From assembly GCF_030116705.1 (NCBI RefSeq), contig NZ_JAOTIK010000001.1, forward strand, positions 310,001 through 374,000: DNA of 64,000 nucleotides, written 5' to 3'. This DNA comes from Streptomyces sp. ML-6. Lineage in GTDB: Bacteria; Actinomycetota; Actinomycetes; Streptomycetales; Streptomycetaceae. A program made the position numbers and the translations under genes. Under the pieces are notes generated by a model. That model ran no database searches. It was not told where the DNA came from and worked only from the letters and a program-made list of their open reading frames with translations. Below, piece by piece: positions 7,263 to 13,814 of the stretch; the first letter of the stretch is position 1, and the number at the start of each line of letters is the position of its first letter.

Positions 7263-8210
7263 ATGGAACTTCGGCAGCTCCGATATTTCGTCGCCGTCGT
7301 GGAGGAGGGCGGCTTCACCCGTGCCGCCGCCCGGCTGCACCTCGCCCAGCCCGGGCTGAGTGCCCAGATCCGCGGCCTGGAAAGGGAGTTGGGGCAGCCA
7401 CTGCTGGACCGCTCCGGCCGGTCGGTGACACCGACCGAGGTGGGCCGGGCCGTGCTGCCGTACGCGCGGGCCGCGCTGGCCGCAGTGGAAGGGGTGCAGC
7501 AGACGGCGGACGAGTTCGGCGGGCTGCTGCGCGGCCGGGTCGCGATCGGGCTCGTCTCCGGTGCCATCGGCCATTCCTTCGACGTGGCCTCGCTGTTCGC
7601 CGACTTCCACGACGCCCACCCGGGGGTGGAGATAGCGCTCAGCGAGGCCACCTCGGAACAGATGCAGGCCTCGCTCCTGGCCGGGGAGCTGGACATCGCC
7701 CTCCTCGGGCGGACCGAGGAAGGCCCCTCGACCGGGCTCTCCTTCCAGACCGTGATCGACGAGGTGCTGGTCGCCGCCGTCGCTCACGACGACCCGCTCC
7801 TCGCCCGGGGCGACCGCACCGAGGTTCCACTGACCGATCTGCGGGACCGGCCGCTGATCTGCCTGCCGCGCGGCACCGGGGTGCGCGCGGTCTTCGAACA
7901 CGCCTGCTCCCGGGCCGGGTTCCGGCCCCGGATCTCTTTCGAGGCGGCGGCCCCGTCCATGCTCGCGCAGCTCGCCGCCCGAGGTCTCGGGGTCGCCGTG
8001 CTGCCGGCCGGTGAGGAGCCGGCCGACGGGCCGCTGCGCATGCTGCGGATCGTCCGGCCCGAGCTGCGCGGCCGGGTCGTCCTCGCCTGGCGGTCGTCCG
8101 GACCGGCGGGGCCCGCCGCCCGGTCGCTCCTCGCCCGGCTGCGCGAGTCGCTGCCGGACCTGCCGGGCCCCTCGGACCAGCCGGACCTGCCGGACCCGTC
8201 ACGGAACTGA
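7263..8210 (+). CDS. LysR-family transcriptional regulator
   Basis: Protein of 315 aa with the classical LysR plan: winged HTH at residues 1-60 (MELRQLRYFVAVVEEGGFTRAAARLHLAQPGLSAQIRGLERELGQPLLDR), a linker helix, and a periplasmic-binding-like effector domain (RGRVAIGLVSGA, then ELDIALLGRTEE, then RPLICLPRGTGVRAVFE). The last 30 residues are Pro/Asp-rich with DLPGPSDQPDLPDPS-type repeats. The effector is unknown. The ATG at 7263 fits the family N-terminus; there is no ribosome binding site, so a leaderless or very short leader is possible. It probably controls the divergent TIGR03083 gene and itself. Confidence 0.9.
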   Translation: MELRQLRYFVAVVEEGGFTRAAARLHLAQPGLSAQIRGLERELGQPLLDRSGRSVTPTEVGRAVLPYARAALAAVEGVQQTADEFGGLLRGRVAIGLVSGAIGHSFDVASLFADFHDAHPGVEIALSEATSEQMQASLLAGELDIALLGRTEEGPSTGLSFQTVIDEVLVAAVAHDDPLLARGDRTEVPLTDLRDRPLICLPRGTGVRAVFEHACSRAGFRPRISFEAAAPSMLAQLAARGLGVAVLPAGEEPADGPLRMLRIVRPELRGRVVLAWRSSGPAGPAARSLLARLRESLPDLPGPSDQPDLPDPSRN

Positions 8211-8221
8211 TCCCGCCCGCA

Positions 8222-8257
8222 GGGGTGGTGAACGGCCGGGCGCCGGTTCACCACCCC
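8222..8257. terminator. Bidirectional hairpin terminator
   Basis: 12-bp stem GGGGTGGTGAAC/GTTCACCACCCC with a 12-nt loop, placed between the converging LysR and glycosyltransferase genes. Confidence 0.75.
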
Positions 8258-8270
8258 GCCCCGGAACGTG

Positions 8271-9446
8271 TCAGCCCAGCATCTCCTCGATGAGGTCGGC
8301 GGCCCGCGCGGTGCCGCCCTCGGCGCGCGCGGCGGACCGGAGCCCGGCCGAGCGGCGCCGCACCTCCGGATCGGTGACCAGGTCGTCCAGCGCGGTGCGC
8401 AGCACCTCGGGGGTGGCTTCCTCGGTGTCGATGCGGCGGGCCACGCCGAGTTCCACGAGCCGGTCCGCGTTGAAGAACTGTTCGGCGCCCTGCGGGACGG
8501 CGATCATCGGTACACCGGCCATCAGCCCTTCGCCGCTGCTGCCCATGCCCGCGTGGGTGACGAAGGCGTCGGCCTGTTCCAGGATCGCCGGCTGGGGCAC
8601 CCAGGAGTGGACCTCGACATTGGACGGGATGTCGCCGAGTTCCTCCGGGTCGGTGTACTTCCCGATCTGGAGCACCACGTGCCAGCCGGGCAGGTCGCCG
8701 TAGGCCGCCAGACACCGGCGGTAGAACTCCGGCCGGCGGGTGTACGCCGATCCCAGGGAGATCAGCAGGACCTTCGCGGCCCCGGCGGGGCGGGTCCAGG
8801 TCTTCTCGTCCTCGCGGGGGCCGGGGCACAGTCCGACGAACGTCACCGTGTCGGTGTCGACCCGGTCGGCGCACGGCTGCATCGCACGGGGGATCAGGGC
8901 CAGGGCCCTCGAGGGCCGGCCGGAGAAGGTGTCCACGTCGGTGGTGGACGCCCCGCAGTCGGCGAGCCAGCGCGCGAACTTCGCCCGGTACGCGTCGGCG
9001 CCGGGCAGTTGCCACTGGTGCGTGCCGATCTCCTGTTCGTAGCCCTCCCAGGCCACGAACGTCGGGGACAGCTGCATCAGGGGGCGGCCCTGGACCTCGG
9101 CGAGGGCGCGTGCGGCGTAGGCGCCGATGTCGTACAGGTAGAGGTCCGCGGGGTCGGGGTCGTAGGCGGCGCGCAGCCGGCCGAGGGACTGGACGGCGTT
9201 GTCGAGGAAGAGGTCCATCGCGGCGATGGGATCGTCCGGCCAGTTGTTGTCGGCGACCGGGAGCGTGGAGGCGCAGGGGACGAACTCGGCGCCGACGGCC
9301 TCGATCCGTTCGGCCATGACGGGGTCGTTGGCGTAGGTCACCCGGTGGCCGCGGGCCACCAGTTCACGGATCACGTGGATGCTGGGCAGGACGTGGCTGA
9401 CGGCGGGGATACCGATCATCGCGACATGGGCGCGGCGACGGGACAT
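8271..9446 (-). CDS. MGT-family (macrolide-type) glycosyltransferase
   Basis: Cytoplasmic GT-B glycosyltransferase of 391 aa, similar in plan to OleD/OleI and Mgt, which inactivate macrolides with UDP-sugars. The N-terminal acceptor domain starts MIGIPAVSHVLPSIHVIRELVARGHRVTYA. The donor domain has VLLISLGSAYTRRPEFYRR, then WVPQPAILEQADAFVTHAGMGSSGEGLMAGVPMIAVPQGAEQFFNADRL, the UDP-binding signature of this family. The acceptor may be a macrolide or another hydrophobic compound; sequence alone cannot decide. An 8-codon ORF and three hairpins precede it (see 9472-9652), which supports induction by a ribosome-targeting drug. The start is ATG 9446 with a weak binding site. Confidence 0.85.
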   Translation of the reverse strand: MSRRRAHVAMIGIPAVSHVLPSIHVIRELVARGHRVTYANDPVMAERIEAVGAEFVPCASTLPVADNNWPDDPIAAMDLFLDNAVQSLGRLRAAYDPDPADLYLYDIGAYAARALAEVQGRPLMQLSPTFVAWEGYEQEIGTHQWQLPGADAYRAKFARWLADCGASTTDVDTFSGRPSRALALIPRAMQPCADRVDTDTVTFVGLCPGPREDEKTWTRPAGAAKVLLISLGSAYTRRPEFYRRCLAAYGDLPGWHVVLQIGKYTDPEELGDIPSNVEVHSWVPQPAILEQADAFVTHAGMGSSGEGLMAGVPMIAVPQGAEQFFNADRLVELGVARRIDTEEATPEVLRTALDDLVTDPEVRRRSAGLRSAARAEGGTARAADLIEEMLG

Positions 9447-9471
9447 GGGGAATCACTCGTTTCAGGTCTAT

Positions 9472-9575
9472 GGCGAAAAGGGAACGGCGCATCGGTGCGC
9501 CGCGGCCCCAGGAAGAAGTCCTGGTCACGGGGGCGCACTGGGAGGTGCCGGGCGGGAACGGGGGCGTTGCCCCGT
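9472..9575 (-). promoter_or_regulatory. Candidate attenuator: three stacked hairpins before the glycosyltransferase
   Basis: Reading in the direction of transcription, three hairpins follow the upstream ORF: H1 (9575-9558, ACGGGGC/GCCCCCGT with a bulge), H2 (9524-9508, CCAGGA/TCCTGG), and H3 (9501-9486, GGCGCA/TGCGCC with a 4-nt loop). H3 is followed by GTTCCCTTTTC, a T-rich tail as in intrinsic terminators. The arrangement fits ribosome-mediated transcription attenuation. This is inference from structure only. Confidence 0.55.
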
Positions 9576-9580
9576 CCGCG

Positions 9581-9607
9581 TCAGCCGTAGATCTGGTAGA
9601 GGTGCAT
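9581..9607 (-). CDS. Upstream ORF / candidate leader peptide, 8 aa
   Basis: ATG at 9607 to TGA at 9581 encodes MHLYQIYG. GAAGGTAGGGTG lies just upstream. A TAGGGT -10-like hexamer ends 7 nt before the ATG, so translation could also start near the transcript end. Its position 135 nt ahead of the macrolide-type glycosyltransferase, with hairpins in between, is the usual plan for a leader peptide of an antibiotic-inducible gene. Conservation was not checked. Confidence 0.5.
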   Translation of the reverse strand: MHLYQIYG

Positions 9608-9614
9608 GCCGAGC

Positions 9615-9652
9615 ACCCTACCTTCGCGTCGTGCGGCGCGTTCCTGATTTTC
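9615..9652 (-). promoter_or_regulatory. Candidate promoter with AT-rich element (WblC/WhiB7-like layout)
   Basis: On the minus strand: an AT-rich GAAAATC (9652-9646), then GGAACG (9644-9639) as -35, an 18-nt spacer and TAGGGT (9620-9615) as -10. An AT-rich stretch directly upstream of the -35 is known for WhiB7/WblC-dependent antibiotic-response promoters. The assignment is tentative. Confidence 0.4.
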
Positions 9653-9699
9653 CGGTGCCGTGATGTCCACGGCGCCGGAGCGGGGAGGGAGCGGAGGAG

Positions 9700-11559
9700 T
9701 CAGCCGCCCGGGTTCTCCGCCTCGCGCGGCGACCGCCACGCCTCGGTGAACAGTTCCGGCAGGGTGCCCGGCAGCCCGGGCAGGTGCATGACCTTTCTGT
9801 CCTCGCTGCCGTCGGCCAGTCGTGCCCCCAGCCTCCGTGCCTTCCCGCACTCCATCGGCGGCAGTGGCTTCGCGGCGTGCGCCCACGGGCCGGGCAGGAA
9901 GACGCCGCGGCCGGCGCGCGGTCGCTTGTCCTCCACCACCAGGCCGCGTTCCACCAGCCGGGCCGCGGCCTGCTTGTGGCGGGCCGGGGTCCAGCCGTTC
10001 CAGCGGCGCACATTGCGGTCGGACGGAACGGCGAGCGTCAGCAGTTGGAGGTACAGCGCGGCCGGGTCCTCGAGCAGGCCCAGGGTCTGCGCCACCTCCT
10101 CGACCAGATCCGGTACGCAGGCGCGCGGATCGGACTCGTATCGACCGGGCGGCAGGTCGGCGGCGGTGATCCGGGCCATCATCCGGTCGCAGGTACCGTC
10201 CGTCAGCCAGTCCCACCGCCACGAAACGGTCCTGCCCTCCGGCACACCGGCCTCCAGCGCACTGGTCTCCCTCACGCCGGCCTCCAGCGCCCTCGCCGGG
10301 GAGTCGCCGCCCGCCAGCACCTTGCGCAGCATGCGGACGACCTCCGGTGCGCCGTCCCGGACCGGGTCCCCGGCGGGGAGGTCGGCGTACGCCCAGGGCA
10401 GGCCGGTGAAGACCGCGTCGACGAGGCCGGTGGCGTCGGGGAGGCCCATGGCGTCCCAGATCGTGCGCAGCCCGCGGTACTCCTCCGGGCAGGGCCGTGC
10501 CCGGAGGAGGGAGCCGGGAGGCAGGGGCGCCCGCTCCGGGTCCAGGAAGAGGTGGCACAGATCGGTCGCGGGTACCCGGGTGTCCAGCGCCAGAGCGGCC
10601 TTCCAGGTCCGCTCCGGCGGCCGGGGGCGTCTGCCGTACCGGGTGTTCCATGCCTCGGCGGTGCGTGCCGCGACCCGGCCGAGGCCGCCGGGCTCCCACA
10701 GGTCGGCGGGGTCCTCGGGGAGCACGTCCGCGAGGAGGGCCATCCTTTCCCCCTCCCGCAGAAGACCCAACTCCGCTCGGCCCGATTCGAGTTCAGCAGC
10801 CTTGAAGCCGAGAGCCGTGCGCTCGGCGGCCTCGAGGTAGGGAGCGTAGTAGCTGCCGGCGCCGGGGTTGCCCGCGAGGATGAGTGCGGCCGCCGGCCGG
10901 CTCGTCCCGGCGGCGTCGCTCAGTTCGACGACCGCGGCCGGGTCCCAGGGCATCGGCCCCCGCTCGCGGATCAGGGAGACCAGGCGGCGCAGTTGGTCCC
11001 GGCTGCCCCAGCCGCGGTGGCATTCCTCGGCGTACCGCAGCTCGTGATGGGGCGGCCGGACACAACCGGGCGGGAGGGCCTCCAGGTAGGGGCGGTCCTT
11101 CCGGGCCGGCAGCCATCGGGCGAACGCGGAACCGTGCTCGTCGCGGACGGTGAACGAGCCCTCCCCCTCCAACCGCCCGAGGCGGAAACGGTAGTCGGGA
11201 TCGACGAAGGGGGTCTGCGCCCACATCTCCAGGAAATTCAGCAGCACCTCGCGCCGCTCCGGCAGGGTGACGGGCGAGGCGGCCCGCAGCGCGACCACTC
11301 CCACCTGCCCGATGAGGTGGGCCCAGCTGGCGTCCCCGGCCAGTACCGGCCCGCTCTCCCCCTCCTCCGGCGACCAGGTCCCCTCGATGTAGCGGCCCAT
11401 GCGCTCGATGCTCACCAACTCGTCGTCGTTCCAGGAGCCCCCGCCGCTGACGAGGCCCTGGAAGGCTGAGGTGGCCCTGATGCTCTTCCACTTCCGGGCG
11501 ACCCATGGAGCGGTGTTCGAACCGGTGCCGTGCATGGTCACCATCATGACCCGCCCCAC
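9700..11559 (-). CDS. Large hypothetical protein, 619 aa
   Basis: I do not recognise this family. The start is probably the GTG at 11559 (GGGAG at 5 nt); ATGs at 11547 and 11544 are alternatives. The protein is soluble, rich in Trp, Arg and Pro, and has no evident nucleotide-binding or protease motif. Features seen are an opening TMHGTGSNTAPWVARKW, a middle helical region, and a C-terminal segment (NVRRWNGWTPARHKQAAARLVERGLVVEDKRPRAGRG) that resembles a winged-helix or wing-like DNA-binding fold. An in-frame 30-bp duplication encodes ALEAGV twice (10247-10290). Codon usage is host-like. No operon partner; the next minus-strand gene downstream has its own leader. Confidence 0.7.
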   Translation of the reverse strand: MGRVMMVTMHGTGSNTAPWVARKWKSIRATSAFQGLVSGGGSWNDDELVSIERMGRYIEGTWSPEEGESGPVLAGDASWAHLIGQVGVVALRAASPVTLPERREVLLNFLEMWAQTPFVDPDYRFRLGRLEGEGSFTVRDEHGSAFARWLPARKDRPYLEALPPGCVRPPHHELRYAEECHRGWGSRDQLRRLVSLIRERGPMPWDPAAVVELSDAAGTSRPAAALILAGNPGAGSYYAPYLEAAERTALGFKAAELESGRAELGLLREGERMALLADVLPEDPADLWEPGGLGRVAARTAEAWNTRYGRRPRPPERTWKAALALDTRVPATDLCHLFLDPERAPLPPGSLLRARPCPEEYRGLRTIWDAMGLPDATGLVDAVFTGLPWAYADLPAGDPVRDGAPEVVRMLRKVLAGGDSPARALEAGVRETSALEAGVPEGRTVSWRWDWLTDGTCDRMMARITAADLPPGRYESDPRACVPDLVEEVAQTLGLLEDPAALYLQLLTLAVPSDRNVRRWNGWTPARHKQAAARLVERGLVVEDKRPRAGRGVFLPGPWAHAAKPLPPMECGKARRLGARLADGSEDRKVMHLPGLPGTLPELFTEAWRSPREAENPGG

Positions 11560-11652
11560 TGACACTCCCGCAGCCCGCCCCGCCCCCGTGCGGGGTCGGA
11601 CCGGCTCCTTGCGGGGGCGTGCCGGGATCCTTGCGTCCGGCTCCGGCGGCGA

Positions 11653-12816
11653 TCAGCGGCGCCGGGCCCGGCCGTAGCACCGGGCCAGTGCGTGAAAGGC
11701 CTGCTTGGGTTCCCAGTGCCAGTCGGATTCCGGGTCGTCGAACCGGTCCTTGACGGGTTTGACGATCGCGTAGCCCACCATGTCCAGATCGAGGTGGGGG
11801 TCGGGGGAGTACGGGGCGTCGGCGGTGACGAACTCGAAGGCCATCGCCGCGTAGAGGTCCAACGACTCGAACACGCCGAGGAGTTCGGTGAGGTGGGCGG
11901 CCTGGGTGCGTTCGCTGCGCACCAGGTCCTCCTTGATCCGGGGCGGTTTCCGGGTGTAGTCGACCACGTCCCACCCCATCCCGCCCCTGTCGGGCGCCCC
12001 CACGTACGCGCACGTGCCGAACTCCGTGATCGCCAGCGGCTTTCCCCGGCGCATGTGCTTCCGCAGCTCACGGACGTGGTCCGCGCGGTTCGGGTAGGAC
12101 GAGTAGTAGTCGATGCCCACGATGTCGAACAGGTTCCAGTCGACCTCGTCGTCCTGCGCGGCGGCGTACGACAGGCTGCCGCCGAAGACCGAGCGTCCGA
12201 CCGCCGCCGCCCGCCGGGTGAAGGCGTCCAGGCGACGCATCATCAGTTCGGGGTCGTAGGTGCCCGCCAGGAGGTTGCGGATGCGTTCCTGCGCGTTGTC
12301 ACCGGGGACGATGCCCGGTACGAACAGCCAGAACTCGCATCCCACGCTCAGGTCCGCGCGGGCTCCCTGACGGCGCAGCCGTTCCAGGTGACGGCCCGTC
12401 TCGGCGAGGTGGTCGAGGATCTCCTGGGCGGGGCGGTCTCCCAGGGTCGGCTGGAGCCAGACGTGCAGCCCCCGTTCGGCGGCCTCCGACGCGGTGGCGT
12501 CGAGCCGTTCGACGCCGTCGCCCGTCACCTCGATCGATGTGGCGTGCAGGTCCTCGGCGATGGCGCGGACGTCCGCGCGCATGCGGGCGGTGCTCCACGC
12601 GGTGGCCGGTGTCCCGCCCTCACCGACCGTGTAGCACACCCCCCGGTGCCGCAGGCCGCGTCCGCCGCCGCGCTTCTCGTTGCGGCCGGCCGGTGCGGCC
12701 GCCCTCGCGGGTGCGCCGGCCAGGAGGTTCCCGGTCGCCGCTGCGGCCCCGATCGCCCCCGCCCCGGCCAGGAACCGGTTGCGGCTGATGCCTCGGCCGT
12801 GTTCGTCGCGATGCAC
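11653..12816 (-). CDS. Secreted TIM-barrel glycoside-hydrolase-like protein
   Basis: Protein of 387 aa starting with GTG 12816 (GAGGGAA upstream). The N-terminus looks like a Tat-type signal: SRNRFLAG followed by an Ala/Gly-rich hydrophobic segment and an ARAAA cleavage region, with Arg-Asn-Arg instead of the twin arginine. The mature part resembles a (beta/alpha)8 glycosidase: HRGVCYTVGEG, HATSIEVTGDGVERL, GLHVWLQPTLGDRP, DIVGIDYYSSYPNRADHV, GKPLAITEFGTCAYVGAPD (a typical nucleophile-Glu strand) and a closing Trp-containing strand WHWEPKQAFHALARCYG. Substrate unknown. It is probably exported folded. Confidence 0.75.
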   Translation of the reverse strand: MHRDEHGRGISRNRFLAGAGAIGAAAATGNLLAGAPARAAAPAGRNEKRGGGRGLRHRGVCYTVGEGGTPATAWSTARMRADVRAIAEDLHATSIEVTGDGVERLDATASEAAERGLHVWLQPTLGDRPAQEILDHLAETGRHLERLRRQGARADLSVGCEFWLFVPGIVPGDNAQERIRNLLAGTYDPELMMRRLDAFTRRAAAVGRSVFGGSLSYAAAQDDEVDWNLFDIVGIDYYSSYPNRADHVRELRKHMRRGKPLAITEFGTCAYVGAPDRGGMGWDVVDYTRKPPRIKEDLVRSERTQAAHLTELLGVFESLDLYAAMAFEFVTADAPYSPDPHLDLDMVGYAIVKPVKDRFDDPESDWHWEPKQAFHALARCYGRARRR

Positions 12817-13132
12817 TGTTTGTTCCCTCTCGGTGGGCGGTCCGTGTATCGCTGCCAGCCTGCTCGGCGGGCCGACGGCGCGGATCGGCCGAAAGTCTGC
12901 GGACGGCCGACCAAGGGATGAAATCCCCGGCGACGAAAGCTGCCCGGGTCGGGGGCTCCGGCGGGCGGTACCGGGGATCGTCGTCTCACGGAGCCGGCCG
13001 GCGGGGCCGATTGGCGGGCCGCGGCTTCGTGAAACCCTCGTCGGCCATGCGGCCGACCGCATGCCGGGAAGCGTGCGAAAGGCCGGCGGATTGTGTTCCC
13101 GGGTGTGCTTCCGTCGGCGGTAGTGTCCCGGC
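12817..13132. other. Divergent intergenic region
   Basis: This 316-bp spacer separates the divergent secreted hydrolase-like gene and the 180-aa gene at 13133. No gene seen. TAGTGT (13121-13126) lies exactly 6 nt before the ATG at 13133 and no ribosome binding site is present, so that gene is probably leaderless. Confidence 0.55.
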
Positions 13133-13675
13133 ATGTACTCACCTGTTCCCGAGCTGAACCTTCTCAAGGAGTTCGAGGAGAGCGTGCCCAGTTGGTACGC
13201 CCCCGGCTTCGAGCTGCAGGCCTTCGGCGAGGACGACGGCGGATACCCCGGCACCGCCGACCGTCTTCGTACCTTCGCGCTCGCCACGGGCTCCGGCTCG
13301 CTCTACGCGATCTGGCTGCTCGACGAGCGTCCCGATCCGGCCGCGCTGCCCGTCGTGTTCCTGGGCGCCGAGGGCGGCGTCAATCTCGTCGCCCGCGACC
13401 TGCGGGAGTTCTTCCGCGTCCTGGCCTCCGGCTGGACCCCCATGGGGAGCTGGGAGAGGGTCGAGTACGTGGACGAGCGGGAGGAGGACGAGGACTACGA
13501 CCCCTGCCCCGACAACGAACGGTTCCGGGCGTGGCTGCGTCACCACTTCGGGCTGGAGGCCGTCGAGGACCCCAATGACGTCGTCGAGGCGACCGAGGCC
13601 GAGCTGTGGGACCGCTTCGCCGCATGGATCGGCCCGATCCATCCGGACGTGGTGAACTCGCGCACGACGTCCTGA
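13133..13675 (+). CDS. SMI1/KNR4 (SUKH)-like hypothetical protein
   Basis: Acidic soluble protein of 180 aa. The segment LPVVFLGAEGGVNLVARDLREFFRVLASGW resembles the end of SUKH/SMI1-KNR4 domains, which in bacteria are often immunity proteins for polymorphic toxins; a tail of Asp/Glu (VEYVDEREEDEDYDPCPDNERF) follows. No toxin gene lies next to it, so an immunity role is not supported by context. The start has no Shine-Dalgarno but a -10-like TAGTGT 6 nt upstream. Confidence 0.7.
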   Translation: MYSPVPELNLLKEFEESVPSWYAPGFELQAFGEDDGGYPGTADRLRTFALATGSGSLYAIWLLDERPDPAALPVVFLGAEGGVNLVARDLREFFRVLASGWTPMGSWERVEYVDEREEDEDYDPCPDNERFRAWLRHHFGLEAVEDPNDVVEATEAELWDRFAAWIGPIHPDVVNSRTTS

Positions 13676-13724
13676 CCGGCCGGCCCGGTGCGGGACCGGG
13701 GCCGGGCGGTGGCGGTACGGGTGA

Positions 13725-13752
13725 GGGGGCCGGGGCCGTCCACCCGGCCCCC
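13725..13752. terminator. Hairpin between converging genes
   Basis: 10-bp stem GGGGGCCGGG/CCCGGCCCCC with an 8-nt loop, between the SUKH-like gene and the end of the MoxR/VWA operon. Confidence 0.6.
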
Positions 13753-13760
13753 TTGCGGCC

Positions 13761-13795
13761 CCCGCGACGGGTACGTTTCCCGTTCCCGTCGCGGG
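13761..13795. terminator. Second hairpin between converging genes
   Basis: 11-bp stem CCCGCGACGGG/CCCGTCGCGGG with a loop of 13 nt, next to the previous hairpin. The pair probably terminates both transcripts. Confidence 0.65.
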
Positions 13796-13814
13796 CCCGC
13801 CTCACCCGCCGGGC

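Noticed and set aside
13133..13675. Toxin-immunity pair around the SUKH-like protein
   Set aside because: No toxin-like or secretion gene is adjacent.
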